DNA of 64,000 nt from Aquilaria yunnanensis (taxonomy: Eukaryota > Streptophyta > Magnoliopsida > Malvales > Thymelaeaceae), in the NCBI GenBank assembly GCA_039654915.1, contig CM077595.1:93289501-93353500 (forward strand), in the 5' to 3' direction. A program made the translations under genes and the position numbers. Positions within the stretch are counted from its first letter, which is position 1. Every line of letters begins with the position of its first letter. A model generated the notes under the pieces. The model saw nothing but the letters and a program-made list of their open reading frames with translations. It ran no database searches and was not told the origin of the DNA. This document shows, piece by piece, positions 1 through 13,196 of this stretch.

Positions 1-1020
1 AGACACAGATGAGGTGAACGGCGTTAAAGACAACGATCACGTGACGGCACGTGTGGGTCAAAGGGGTTGATTGACCGGTTTAACTAAGTTCAGGGGCTGA
101 GTTGCTCCAAGTTGAAGTCCAGGGGGCTAAGTGTCCTGATTATCCGAGTTTGAGGGCTGAAGATGTATTTTGGCCTTTCCTTTTTAGTTTTAGTCCAGAG
201 CTCCCCTATTGTTGCGAATTGTGAATATCGCTTGTGATTTGTGATTTGCGAGGTAGTCAGGTAGAAGACTCCGCCGTGCGACGTGCACGGGATTCACTCG
301 GTAACCGACAGCAGCGGGCCAGCCCCCCGGCATCTTCGCTCTTCGCCGCTGAAGCTGATCTGATTTTCCATTCCGATTCCAGTAAGTGAAGGAAGGCTCT
401 GACGTGCGAAGTGAAGTCGCGAATGCGATCGGCAACCGCCAACTGCGGGCTACTGGGCCAGCCCCCTCGCCCCCCCTACTCTATAATCCTGGCTATGCCC
501 CTGCCACTATTGGCATCGTCTCGCTCCAGTTATTGCTCCGACTTCATGCTTTGGTCGCCGCCTCGGCTTCGTTTGTGCTCCATGGAGTTGAATCATAGGA
601 TTTAGAGAGTGTGGATAATTTTTTGCAATAGTAAAGGATAAAAATGTAAATTTTATACTATGTCTAATTAGACATATGTGTATTATATCCATTGTAGTTA
701 GTCTGCAAGCCATACAACTGTCAGAGTCAACGAGGATGAGGTGCCCATTGGGTAAAAAGACGAGCTTGGCATTCTCATGCACCGTATTCGGCAGAGAAAG
801 CACCAAACGTGCCCTTGTTTACATAGCTAAACTTTGGTGATGAAGGGAATGATTGGCATTAGCGATGAAGGGAAAGAGCAAGAAGAAGATTAGGGAAAGC
901 ATTTTTAGGTAGCTCCAGTTGATCCGGATTGCTAAGAGAGATATTGTAATATATATTCACGTTGAGATCACGGGAATTATTATCCATTGGATGGGATGGG
1001 TGATGAAACTCAAGTAGCTG
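1..1020. other. Non-genic stretch, repeat-like left part
   Basis: No convincing gene. The first 180 bases (runs such as caggggctgagttg and gtattttggcc) have the wording of many plant transposon ends, but I find no partner end or target duplication. Bases 290-600 are somewhat GC-richer and give only short overlapping open frames on both strands with no recognisable domain. Confidence 0.3.
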
Positions 1021-3402
1021 GCTTTGTTTAGCCTTGTTTAGTTCCCGAAAAATTTCAAAGTTTTTTAAAAATTTTCCTAAAAGTTAGAAAATGAAAAGAG
1101 AATATGTTTAATAGGTGAATTTTCTTTTTCCATTTTTTGAGAAAACAAATTTTCACAAATTTTCACATGCTGATGGTGTTACAAAAAATGGAAAGTATAG
1201 AAAACGAAAACTGCCCTTTTGCTAATTGACAAAAAATGAAAATTTCATTAATTATGTTTAATGAAACGAATCTTTTCACATTTATGTCAGTCAAAAATCT
1301 GGATTCCTCAACTAATAAAATGAATTGTTTTCCCATTTTTTGTTAGCATATATAATCCAGTTACAACAGAAATGGAAGTAATATACTGTTTGGTTAACAA
1401 AATGGAAAAAAAAAATTACGGAAGTCAACTCTTTTAATTGCAGTGCGTTTTCCCTTTTTTGGTTAGCGCCTATAATTGTAAGGTTTATAGACAAAATTAA
1501 GGATTATAGCCAGAATTAAGCATTTTGCAGAAATTATCAATTACCATTGTAATTAACTTTCCATAATCATATAAATCAACCAAAGTTTAAATGCTAAATT
1601 TCTTAATGAAATTATTATATCTCACGGTTGCTCTTACAGTGTTACTAATGTTGAACTATTCAATTTTAGAAACTATTAAAGTATTACAACATTTCACAAT
1701 GCTTGTAAATAGTAACTCCTACTCCAATTTTAATGCATTAATTAATTCTCCTTTAATTTGTACATGTGAAATCAGTTACACAAATTAAACAGATGCTACG
1801 CGGCAGAAGCATTGCGCTTTCATGGCTAAAATGCCAAGAGCATATCCAAAAACAATTGTCCACCATAGTTTACTCAGATACATCTCTTTTACAAATACTC
1901 ACAATGCTATGTTATTTGTTTTATTTTCATATAGCAAATCAGAGATGCTCAATTAAGCAGCTGTAAGTTCTACCTTCTGTTTTTCAAATTCAAAACATCA
2001 TTCATCTCAATCGAATTCTCAAACAAGAATGTATAAACATGATATATCTCTACTCATCTTGTCAGGGGCGGAGCCAGGATTTTATGTTAGAAGTGGTTAG
2101 ACTTCATTTTAAAAATACTAAAAAATTAAGAGGGACTATAGTAAAGATAATGAGATGTTTTAGCTTTCTTTTTACATATATACATGGATGATATATATAA
2201 TTTATAAAAAATACTAGATCAACATAATCGAATTCTCAAACATGAATGTATAAACATGATATATCGCTATCTCATCTTGCTAATTAATGAATTGTACAAA
2301 GCAGCCCAATACATATATTGCAGAACAAATACAGCATACTGCAATAGCTGCTCAGTGAGAGAAGACTTTCCCTTCAATTTTGAAGTTGTCTCTTCAGGTA
2401 AGTGACATACGTTTTTTACATGCGTACATCTTCATGGTAAATGCATGATTTTGCTTATGCTTTTTATAATTTATTTTACTGACTATTTTTCATCTATCAT
2501 AGTGGAATGCATGTGTACCAACAAATTAGCATAAAGGAATTATATTTAAAATATCTTAATTTGTTCCACTTTAAAATTTATTATTATCTTTGTAAAATTT
2601 GAAAAAAAAAACTAGAAGGGAGAAAAAAAGTATCTTTATACACACAACATAATATCTTAAACAGTATAACAAATGAACAAATTAGTTCAAGTGGAATAAA
2701 AGAATTTGATTAACAGTTTCAGTTATAATGTTTATAAGACACTAACCAAGTATTAATGACCCTAGATAAACTTCTCTAATAGTAGCATATGCAATGCAAA
2801 AATATTATCTTGTACAACTATCCTGCCTTTATTATAGGGATGGAGGCAAGATAACAAAAGGATTATGTGAAATAAATGACTTCAAGCTGATAGTGTTATT
2901 CTCAGAAAAACAAAAAAAAACACTGAAGCTTTGGAGAATGAGATAGCAAACAGGCTTAATTATGTAAAACAGAGCACAAATAGCTATAACTGTATCATTT
3001 TTTTTTTGTTATCTTCACATGTGGGAAAAACCCATATTTATCTATGAGAAAATAATTGAACCGAATATAGTATCATTATAAATTTTTCATGTAAATTTAT
3101 ATTTTTCGCACGTGGCAGAGAACGTAAGTATGGTTATAATGGTTTGTAGGCAAGCCAAGTTCAATTTCAATTCCATTATTCTAATAAACTTAATACTACA
3201 TTGTTTTTATCCAAGATAATTTAAGCAAACTGGATTTTTAGAATTGGATCAAATTATTTATGTTTGTGTTAAACAAGTCAGGTTATTTTATCATCTCAAA
3301 AGAGATTTAAACATGTTAGTTGGGTTTTTATCTAAATCTATGTTCACCTTTATTATGATAAAAACATTTTAGTAAGTTTGTTGTGATTGCTTTTTGTCTA
3401 AA
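1021..3402. other. AT-rich intergenic DNA with a split direct repeat
   Basis: No gene seen; the longest open frames are under 70 codons and AT-driven. One structure stands out: a direct repeat of about 53 bp at 2009-2061 and 2226-2279 with only a few differences. The 164 bases between the copies begin with ggggcggagccagga, a phrase common at plant transposon ends. Confidence 0.4.
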
Positions 3403-4383
3403 GGAAAAAAATAATAAATTAACCACTCATGTTTCCATTTAACCTGATTTGGTCACTAATATTTTTTTTGGACTAGATAAACTACTGAAGTTACTGAGTC
3501 AGCTCAAATCGGCCACTTGACTATACTTTATTCGAATATTTCCTTTTTCAATAAGATATTCCATTTGTTCTAATGTAAAAAATAATGAATAAACCACTAA
3601 ATTTTTTTCATTGGCCCGATTAGGCCACTTGTGTTTGTTTTTGGGCCGAATAAACAACTAATATTTTTAAATGACTCAAATTATCCATTCTCTATTCAAT
3701 TTAATATTTTGTTCAACCATTTATAGAGACCTGGTTAGCTTTTTGTGAATAAAATTGGAAATATTTGAGGCTTATTTTATTTTTTTTACACGAAAAATCA
3801 ATAAAATTAGTAATTCATTTTATTATTTTTATGTTTTGTTAAAATATGAGATACTCTATTTAAATAATTCTTAATAAATTCATTCTTTTACCAAAATGAA
3901 ACAAAAGTTATAATACTCAGTCATTACCATTGTCTATAAAGATAACTTCAAGTTTGAGTTTGCCTTTGCATTCCTTGAGATCCGGTACCATTGTTAATGT
4001 GAAATATAATGTATCCATTGACAGAGAGAATGGTTGATAATAAAGTTTTAGATATCAACTTTGGAGTTTAGGGAGATAGAGAGAGAAAATGATTCATGAT
4101 TGATCAAAATCTTAGCAGATTTCTCACTATGACAATAAAAATAGCGTATTTGAACTGTTTTAAACTAAAAGATTAATTTTACCAAAAATTAGAAAGATGG
4201 TTGGGAGTTTTGTAATTTTTTATTAGATTTTAAAGTGTAGTAGATGAATTGAGCCATTTGAATAACGTTAGTAGTTTATTTGGTCATTTACAAAACACTG
4301 ATGGTTTATTTAAGTCACAAAAAACATAAGTGACTAATTTGAGCTAAATTAAAACATAAGGGATTTTTTTTATGATTTTTGCC
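3403..4383. mobile_element. Non-autonomous Mutator-like element (long-TIR MITE)
   Basis: The two ends are imperfect inverted repeats of more than 90 bp. The left end begins GGAAAAAAATAATAAA; the right end, read in reverse, begins GGCAAAAATCATAAA, and both continue through similar CACTyATGTTT and GGTCACT/AGTCACT blocks. A perfect 9-bp direct repeat TTGTCTAAA flanks it (3394-3402 and 4384-4392), the duplication size typical of the Mutator superfamily. Similar blocks recur inside near 3570-3700 as subterminal repeats. There is no coding capacity, so it would depend on a transposase supplied elsewhere. Confidence 0.8.
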
Positions 4384-4392
4384 TTGTCTAAA

Positions 4393-6607
4393 TTATTATA
4401 TATCATTATTAATGAAAGAAAAAGAAATTACCATTGACAATTTTTTAATTGATTTATATCAAATCTAATAATTTATAATATTTAGGCAAGTTGACGGGAT
4501 AAAAGTCTTTGTCATAACCACTATCTTAATACATGTGTTTTTCAAGTTTCTTTGCACTTTAAAAATGTTGAACTCAAAATATATCATTCTTAATTTGTTT
4601 ATATTACTTTTTGTTACTTTCTTTTAAAATAAAACAATTACTGTTAGTTTTTCATGTTTCCAATTTTTTTTAAATCACATAACAAAGCCGGATATTTAAA
4701 CTAATTTTGAATAATTGGAAAACATTATTTCTATTGTTTTCCCACATTTTCCACCTCTGAAAAAATCAATTTGTTTTGCGTTTGTTGTCTCCGACTCTTT
4801 GCTGCCCTAAATCAGAAGGCAGACCTCTCTCACCATTGCCATCACCGACCAACCTCTCTTTTGCCACCGTCATCGACCAACCTCTCCCCATCGCCGCCGC
4901 GCTGACTAGTGTCGTGGAACTTCTCAGAAGCCGCTGACCAACCTCTGTCTCTCAAGACTCTTTGGTTTTCGCGGATCGTTAGTTCCTCCCTTCTATCCTT
5001 CAATTACAAGTGACTGAGTTGGCCTCGGGGCATGAAACGATCTCCAAAAGCAACAGCAGTGGCATCGGAGCAGTTGGATAGCGGAAACAGTGGCGAATCT
5101 CACGTGTTTGAAAATGACGGAGATGGTGGTGCAAATGTAAGGGATAGAAAAGTTGTGAGCTTAAGCAGCAGAGAGCAAAAAGTTGGGAGCATTTTTTTGC
5201 ATTTATTCATTTTTACCTTTGAAGCTCATAGACTTAGGGAAATATCCTATTATAGTTCACAAGCTTTCCTTCAACTTTCAACTAAGGAGCTGAACTTTTT
5301 CGTAGCGTGCATAGATATGTAATCATCTTTACTTAATTTAAAAAATCTAAACATGTTTTCTGAAAAATAATTTAAAAAATTATAAATAAAAAATGGAAAC
5401 ATATAATAGAAAATGAAAATGAAAACGAAAACTTCTTGCAGCGTCTACAAGTGGGGATTTTGTCTACATGATATATTGTGGGCACCGCACGTGCTGCATG
5501 TGAAAATTGGGCTGGCATCCACTACGGAACGGTGTGCTGCTTTTTTTTTTTTTTTTAATACATGAAAAGAAGGAAAATGACTTCATGGGATTTTCCATAC
5601 TAAAAAGAAGTCGGCTCCATCTCATCTAATGGTGGTGTCAATAGTTTGGGATGATCACGGACTGTGTCTGTGACCATAGCTGGATTCTGAAAAAATAAAA
5701 TAAAACAGGCTGCGTCTGTATTTATGGAAGTGGAGAGTATTGGGGAGAGAATTAATATACTTATTTGTTTGTATTGGAGAAAATAGAGAAGGAAGTGTAT
5801 TATTCTTATGTCACTTCCATCCTTCATGCGTCTAATTCGCTCTCTCTAAATTTTGGATAAATAACTCATTTTCTGTTTTTGCTCCTCTCCCTTCCTCTTC
5901 AATTCTCTTATTAATAGAATCCAAATAAATTCTTAGATTAGTTCGTTTGCAGCCTTTGGATATACGACTTGAATTCCATTTATGGGCTTTCGACGAACCT
6001 TGTGTCTTATACGTGATAACCGAGTTAATTTTTCCACTCGTTAGACCACATGGATCCAAATTTGTTTTTTGGGATCCATAGCCCATTCTTCCGATGGACT
6101 AAAAATCTAAAAACCCGTTAGGCAACATCTTGGGCCTCGTTACCGGCCCTGAAATCGAACAAGAAACGCATACACGTTCTTAGCAATCGTCTCTTTTTTT
6201 ACTTTTCCTTTCTTTTCTTTAGGCTATGTACGTGCTTGGTACCAATTTATCTCATGATTTAATTTATAAAACGTTAGGTTTTCATTTTCAAGGTAAAATA
6301 CACTTTAGTGCTTTCTAAGAGTTGGGATCAAAGCGTCAAGCTTCTGCTAAAAACCAAATGCTTCTAGTTTTTTACTTACTAAATCACAAGATAAGCTGGT
6401 AGCTCTCTTTCATACTTATGCCTCAAAATAATGTAACATCCCAAAACAACTTTATTAAGTATAGTTTGTTTGGGTGAATAGTGTAAGCACCAAGTTAAAT
6501 AAAAATATTCATTGAAGTTTGGCGGGTTATTAAATGGTAGAAAAAATAAAATAAAAAATAATAAAACTGAAAACATAAGGAGAAAACTGGAAAAGAAGGG
6601 GAGAGAG

Positions 6608-6644
<37 letters not shown>

Positions 6645-6685
6645 AACACAATAAGAGAGTGTATACACACATATGGCAGCAATAT
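4393..6685. other. Intergenic stretch with one weak open frame
   Basis: No supported gene. Bases 4780-5030 are GC-richer and CT-rich, like a 5' leader, and run into an ATG-started frame of 96 codons at 5032-5322 (+). Its first 50 codons are hydrophilic (Ser/Asp/Gly-rich); the rest looks like read-through into AT-rich sequence. This could be the first exon of a decayed or captured gene. I recognise no domain and see no supporting downstream exon. Bases 5323-6685 are AT-rich with no structure I can name. Confidence 0.3.
6611..6641. repeat. (GT)n microsatellite
   Basis: About 15 uninterrupted GT units preceded by a short GA run. It explains the CVCVCV and THTHTH open frames on the two strands, which are not genes. 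Confidence 0.95.
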
Positions 6686-7312
6686 ATAGAAATATCAAAT
6701 TTGCTACTAATATTCTAAGTAGGGAATGGATATACCACTATAGGTTTTTTTGTTTTTTTTGCTCAATCTCTCACAAATATTTTAAAGTGGGCCGAATATG
6801 CCAATGTTGGTTAGAAAAAAATAAAAAATAGTAAAAATAGCAAGTTTTGAAATCTTAAGGCTATTATGCATCTTTCACAAAACATTAAAACCTTTTAGAT
6901 TATTATCAAAAGAGGATATGATCTCTATAATTAGTGTTTTGGCCCCATCGCTATCTCCATTATCAGCACCCTAGCCCCATCACCACCGTTCCTCTATCTC
7001 TGCTGCCTAATCTCGTTACTTGCATTCAAAAAGGAGAATGTGTGTCTAATTACAAAAAATCTTTAAAGTTTGTTAAAACTTGTATCATTACCATAAAATT
7101 TTTAAAAAATTTTATTTTTAACATTTTTTGTTAGTTTTTTAATGCTTTCCATTAAATTTTTAACGGTTAATGACATATCCACTCTTAATTTAAAATTTTA
7201 ATGACATATCTAGCCCATTTTAAAACATTAATAGGAGTTTGGGTAAAAAAATACTATAGTGGCATATCCGCTCCCAACCCAAAATATTAGTGACAAATTT
7301 GATATTTTTTCC
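6686..7312. mobile_element. Foldback / Mutator-like non-autonomous element
   Basis: The left arm (about 6686-6800) and the reverse complement of the right arm (about 7312-7190) align over roughly 100 bp: both contain aATATCAAATTTG, then ctAATATT, GGATATrCCACTATAG, and later a GGGCC/GGGCT block. The interior is AT-rich and non-coding. No clean target duplication is visible; TACACACA-like words lie near both sides but sit in simple repeats, so the exact ends are uncertain. Confidence 0.6.
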
Positions 7313-7699
7313 TACACACACACACCTTTATGGGAAAAAAAAAGATTTAGTTTGCTATTCTTATGCTGTTGTGATTTTTTTTTAATCAAGGAGAAGAAGT
7401 AACAACTGAAGATCAAGACCAAGTTTATGATTTTTCTTTTTCAAAATGAGTAATTTTGTGATTTTTATTCTAGAATTCTCATCACCTACAACACAATAAA
7501 AATAATGACGAATAAAATTATTGCAAATTCGTGGCTTCAATAAAAAAAAACAACAAAAAACTAGGCATTGCTAATTTGTTGGTAGAATGCCCGTTACTTT
7601 CTAAAAACAACAAATAAGCAACAAGCCAGATCAATGACTCAAGGTTCATTGCTTATCCATTGCTAATACACAACAAGGCACCCATTGCAATATAGCCAC
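7313..7699. other. AT-rich spacer
   Basis: Spacer between the foldback element and the hAT target duplication. No open frame, RNA gene or repeat recognised. Confidence 0.5.
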
Positions 7700-7707
7700 T
7701 TCCTTAG
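7700..7707. repeat. Left 8-bp target duplication of the hAT element
   Basis: TTCCTTAG here against TTCCTCAG at 34297-34304: seven of eight positions match, immediately outside the two TIRs. Confidence 0.8.
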
Positions 7708-8349
7708 TAGAGATGGGTGCTGGGTCAACCCGACCCGGGACCGGCCAATCCTAGGCCTGGGTCAAAGAGGACCGGGCTCTAATCGATCCTAGGCGAGGCT
7801 ATCCCGAGCCGGTCCCAAGGAGAGTCAGGAGCGGGTTTGGAGGTTTTTTTTTTTTTTTTTTGAAAAAATGAGAAACATAATTAATTGTATATCTAATAAA
7901 TATTTTTTAAAAAAAACACCACATTCAGTGTAAGTTTTATTAAGTAAAAAGTGAAATAGTACTTACAAATAATTGGAATGGACCTTACGTTTTGAAATGA
8001 CAAAAATGTTCCGAAAATGATGAAAAATAGAAACATATAATATGTGCTTAACAGTATAATCAAATCAAATACAAACTATATGTATGATTGAAAAAAAAAA
8101 AATTCAAGTCTCGGTATCAGATATTACCTCGTCATCTAAACTCTTTTAGCTTTGCTTCCAGAGTGCTGCGAGGCCCCAATCTAAGTTGTACATGCATACT
8201 TCTACCACCTCAAGTGTCGATCTTGATTATTTTTTCGATATCACTCATTTTCTTGTACTAAACCCTACCTCAAATGATACAGTGGAGACTGGAACAACAA
8301 TAATCTCTTCTGTGATTATCGACAAGATCGAAAACTTTGATCTCTTTTA

Positions 8350-10139
8350 TTTTCACGACTCCAATATGTCGATGTCGCTTGGCTCGAATGATGTATTGAG
8401 ATAATCATCGACCTTAGCTAATCCTGGTGTCATCGGTTGGGGTCGTTTGAGCATTTGGAGGGCCGGGTTGAATCTTAATGAGATTAATCTCCTTGGTGGC
8501 TCGGTTTGAGGAGCTTCGAATCTTACCTTATTCGAATGCCACTCACAATATAACTTGTATAAAAAATGCAAGTACTTGGAAACAGCAGCAGACACAACCA
8601 AAACATTTATATGAGACATTTATAAATAAGTATGAAAAATTCCTTCAAGTAATGTTGTTGTGCCCGTTAATTTGACATATGGGTCAAACAAAGTAGCAAC
8701 TAAAAAGATAGGTGGAATGTTTTTTGAAATACTAAAGCCACTTAGCCCGCATAACTTTCACAGTTGGTTTTAATAACTCATTATATTTAAACTGATGTAA
8801 AACATATGTAATGTTCAGTAAATGAAGAAAAACTTGATAAATTGTTGGGTAGTAAACACTAGAGAAAAATTCAATAGTCTTGAAAAAAAAATTAAGCAAT
8901 TCACTAGTTTTGGAACATTTTTCCCAAACTTCAGTCATAAAAAATTCACAACTCATTTTTAAGTTCATGAGATGCATCAACAAATTTACATATGGGAATG
9001 TATCTTGTAACATCAAATATGTGGAGTTTCAGCAGATTGGGCAATCCAATTTAAACCATTTACAAGAAAATTCTTTTTGATTTTCAAAACAAAACCTTTT
9101 AAATTCACTGCAGGTCTTGATTTCAAATACGTCAATGAGTTCCGAACAGGCAGAATTTCATTTTGGAGAACTTCTAACTGTTTTGCAAACAAATGTTCAA
9201 AATATGACACATGCATCTAACGTAAAAGAATGCACCGTTGAGAGGTGGTTTCAATGATTGACTAAAAAAGTGAGCAGCAGCATCATTATTTGAAGTATTA
9301 TCAAATAAAATGCACAAGACTTTATCAGTACAAAAATAATCATGTAAAGTTTTTAAGATGCAATTGAATATGTGATAACCAATATGATCCATTTCAACGA
9401 CCCTAAATGACAAAATTCATTTTCTCATAATCCAATCAAAATTAATCAAATGAGAAGTAACACAATAAAATGATTGACCTATAGGTGATGTCCGCATATC
9501 AGAAGTAAATGTCACACAATGATCAAGAGCAGAAAAATAAGCTTGCAAGTCTGATTTTCCAACTTCAAATAATCTAAAATTTTCTTTCCTAACGGTTTTC
9601 CTAGACATTTTTTTAAATACAGGATTTAATTGTGATTTTATCCAAGATTCTAGGTACATGTCTTCAGCTTGTGAAAAATATTTTTTGGTAAGCATCATCC
9701 AATTTATCATGCATTTTCTACAAGATTGTTGGTTAAAACAAAATATATCTGGCCCGTTGGCGCCAGTTGTAGACCGAAGTTGTGTTTGTTCTCCAGAATT
9801 AGTCCCAACACTGGAGATGACATTAGGATGTTAATTTTCAATATATAGCTTCAGTATTCCGGTGACAGAATTCTTTTTATGCACCAATTTTTTTCCGCAA
9901 TGTTTGTATTTCCCGTACCTTGACTCCCCTTTGTGTATGAGTCCATAATGCTCATAAAAGCAAGTAATTAGTCTCGAGGATTTACTTTGTCCTTGGGTTT
10001 CCTCCACAGCAAGTCCATGACTTGTCGGTGTCGGTTATGTTGATGGATCCCTAGTCACCGTCGCATCGAACTCTTCAACTTCATCATCCGATAATTGATC
10101 GTCAAATCCTAAATCGTAATTCGTCATATCGATTCCGGC
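8350..10139 (-). pseudogene. hAT transposase pseudogene (BED finger plus catalytic and dimerisation regions)
   Basis: Read on the minus strand in pieces broken by stops and shifts. An acidic N-terminal part (about 10139-10030) is followed by a BED-type finger remnant (KYKHCGKK, then a His and a TG-L pattern, near 9920-9860). The 9710-9417 piece has the hAT block FTSDMRTS followed by a T-H-IN-DW pattern. The 9413-9174 piece has H-G-IFNCI and LFDNTSNND, the second catalytic Asp block. The 9016-8732 piece has the F-KT-EFFSS-YPT block. Near 8720-8650 is an LFDPYVKL block, and near 8410-8355 the start of the C-terminal dimerisation domain (YLNTSFEPSDIDILES). At least five breaks show it is inactive. 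Confidence 0.8.
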
Positions 10140-10204
10140 ATCATCGTCGTGCAACTTTTTCAATTAAGATGCTTTTATCGGCAGGGTGAGAACAGTAACA
10201 AAAC

Positions 10205-10209
10205 AAGCC
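10205..10209. repeat. Left 5-bp target duplication of Ogre element 1
   Basis: AAGCC immediately outside the LTR at 10210, identical to AAGCC at 33645-33649 outside the other LTR. Perfect duplication of the expected gypsy length proves a single complete insertion. Confidence 0.95.
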
Positions 10210-10474
10210 TGTGGCAACGTCGGGTTTTCTGGAGTCGCCACCAATCGGTTTCACCTAGGTCGATTGGTCACCTAAAATATGGTCTGCGAGAGTTCGGGGG
10301 TACGGGAGTACGGTTACGTTAAAACAACTTTGTTAAAACGCCCAAAAATTGGCACCTTAGTTGATTTTAATTTTGTTTTACTTTGCTTTTAAAACTTTTC
10401 AGTTAATTTAGATATTTTAACTGAATTAGTCGAAAATGTGGATTTTGGTAATTTATTTGGATAAAATTTGATAC

Positions 10475-10560
10475 TTCCGAACCATGGACTCTGCCGAGTC
10501 ATTTGGACACGGAAGATTTTGATTCCGAACCATGGACTCTGCCGAGTTATTTGGACACGG
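10475..10560. repeat. 48-bp minisatellite in the 3' LTR (two units)
   Basis: Two copies of a 48-bp unit containing CCATGGACTCTGCCGAGT. The partner LTR has one copy (30485-30523) and the LTR of element 2 has four (55486-55667). Confidence 0.9.
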
Positions 10561-13188
10561 AATTTGGTGAAATTTTAAACAATTTTATCCATATTGTAAA
10601 AATATGGATTTTTATTTCTTTATTTAATTTATTTATTAAAAAAAGTTTGATATTTTCCAAACCGTAGATCCTGCCGGATCATCCGGATATGGAAATTGAT
10701 TTAATTTATTATAATTATTTAATTCTTATTATTATGGAATTAATTTTTAAATGATAATTTTGTTCATGAATGATTTTTAATACAAATTAAAAATTTATCT
10801 TTTTTTTGAACTTTCTTTCTTTTTCTTTTTTTTTTTACTTATTTTTACTTTCTTTTTTTTTTAATTTTCTTTCTTTTATCTTTCTTTATCTTTATCTTAT
10901 CTTTCTTTTTTTTTCTTTTCTTTTTTTTTCTTTTATCTTTCTTTATCTTTTCTTTTATTTTTCTTATCTTTTCTTTTATTTTTCTTATCTTTTCTTTTAT
11001 TTCTTTCTTTTTTTATCTTTTATTTCTTTCTTTTATTTTTATCTGATTTTTCTTGTTTAATGAAGGATATTTATTATTTAAAGAATTACTCAATTTATAA
11101 AAGAATTAAAAAAATTATTAATTTTTATTTAATAAGAAGTTAATTTAAAGGAATTAAAGAGTTTAAAAATAAAAAAAAAAACTTTGATCATGGTACGTGG
11201 CGTTGTTACTCAGCCAGACCCTCTTCACCAGGTGAAGCAGCTCAAAAGCGGGCACGAGACAGTTTTCAGCCAATATACCATGAACTAAATTTTTTTTTAT
11301 AAAAGATTAACCAAAAGTAATTGTTTAATTAAGAAAATCAAAAATTTATATGTATATTTTAAAAAAAGAAGAAAAGTTTTGATATTTATTTAATTTGTTT
11401 TGGAATAAAAGATTATTTAACCAAAAATTTATATGTATTTTAAAACAAAAGTTTTGATATTTATATTTTTTTTGTTTTCTTTTTGTTTAATGAAAGATTT
11501 TTTTTTTTAATTTATATCTCTGAAAATATCTAATTAATAAGTCTAAAATATTTAAGAGAAAATTCAATTTTTTTTTGTTATTTATTTATTTATTTTTTTT
11601 GAAATTATTTGACTAAAATTTTTATAAAGGAAACAAAAAGTTATATTTTTTTATTATTTTAAAAGGAATAAATAAAATATTACTGAATAAAATATTAACT
11701 CAAAATTTTTATTCTTTTTATTGTTTTTATTAATAAAGAAAACTAAAAAATGATATATTAATAGATAATTAATATATTAGTCTAAAGTTTTTCTTATTTT
11801 TTTTATAAAGAAAAATTTATTTATATATTTTATTTAAAAATATTTCCAAGCCATGGATCCTGGCGGATATTTGGTCATGGAGTTTTAATTTTTTATTTCA
11901 TTAATTATTAATTTTAAAGATGTATTAAAAAAATGATTTATTTATTTATTTATTTTATTTTTGAATTATTTCATTATGTTTGTTTATTAAAAGGAATAAA
12001 AACTTTGTTTCAAAATAAAAAAAAGTAATTTTTATTAGCCTTTAGAAAATTATTCACATAAAATTCCTTTTTTTATCTTTTAATCATAAAAAAAATTCAA
12101 TTAATAAAGTGGGGCTTTTTGGCCATCCACTTTAATAACACAATAATAATAAAAGTTAGCACAATTAATATAGTTAGATTAGTTGGATTAGTTAGTTAAT
12201 AACAATAAAAAGGTTAGTAAAAAGTTAGATTAAATTAATTAACAACAATAATAAAAATTAGCCAAGTTTAATTAAATTAATTGTTAACAACAATAATAAA
12301 AAGTTAGTCAAGTTAATTAAATTAATTAATTAACAACAATAATAAAATTTAGCCAAATTAATTAATTGTTAATTAACCAAGTTGATTAAATTAATTAACA
12401 ATAATAAAAGTTAGTAATAATGCAAAAATTAAAAGGTTAGTAACAATAATAATGTTAAAAGTTAGTTGTTAGTAAGTTAGTTAACAAGTTAATAATAACA
12501 AAAAAAAAAAAAGGTTAGTAACAATAACAATAATAAACAAATAAATACACAAGTAAAAAAAATAAAGTTAGTAATTAATTCTGAAAAAAAAAACAAAATA
12601 AAAAGATTAGTGACAAAATGAAAAGAATTGAAAAGATGAAGGACTGAAAGGAGGTTTTACCCTTGGGAAATGAATTTGAAATTATGTTTTGCTGGGAAAA
12701 CAGAAAACGCGACGAAGCGCAGCTGGCATGGCAGGGAGGCGAGCACGGGCGTGGGGCGGCGAGGCGTGGGCGGAGGGGCGACGGCGGCGTGGGCGGAGGG
12801 GCGACGGCGGCGTGGGCGGAGGGCGGCGGAGGAGCGGCAGGCAGCAGCCGGCGGAGGGAGAGAAGAAACGCGGCGGAAGGAAAACGGAAAGGAGAAAAAG
12901 ACGGCGGCGGGACGGCGTGGGAGCAAACGGCGACCGGCGACGGCGTCGGCAGCGGGACAGCGTGACGGCAGGAGGAGAAAGAGAGAGAAAACGAGAGGAG
13001 AGAGAGAGAGAACAAGGAAGGAGATCAAACGAAAGAGATGGTCAAATCGTAGAAAAATAAAATTTTGAGACTTTCTGGCAGAAGGAGGAGAGGCTAGGGA
13101 ACAAGGCTGTAATTTTCTCTATTTTTAAAACGGAGCTCTGAACTTTTTTCTCTGATTTTCTGTGTGTTCAGCACTGAATTTGGGGGGG

Positions 13189-13196
13189 TATTTATA
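13189..13196 (-). promoter_or_regulatory. TATA box of the 3' LTR
   Basis: TATAAATA on the minus strand, about 490 bp inside the LTR start and just before a CCCCCCA stretch. The same word sits at the same place in the other two LTRs (33133-33140 and 52440-52447), so it is the likely Pol II promoter core. Confidence 0.7.

Noticed and set aside
10806..11060. 84-codon Phe/Leu/Ser-rich frame that looks like a membrane protein (also 30769-31002 and 54811-55122)
   Set aside because: Pure pyrimidine-tract artefact inside the LTRs; length varies with the tract.
12575..13068. Overlapping open frames of 100-146 codons on both strands (and the copies at 32519-33012)
   Set aside because: They fall in the GC-rich and purine-rich block of the LTR, are low complexity in every frame, and are explained by composition.
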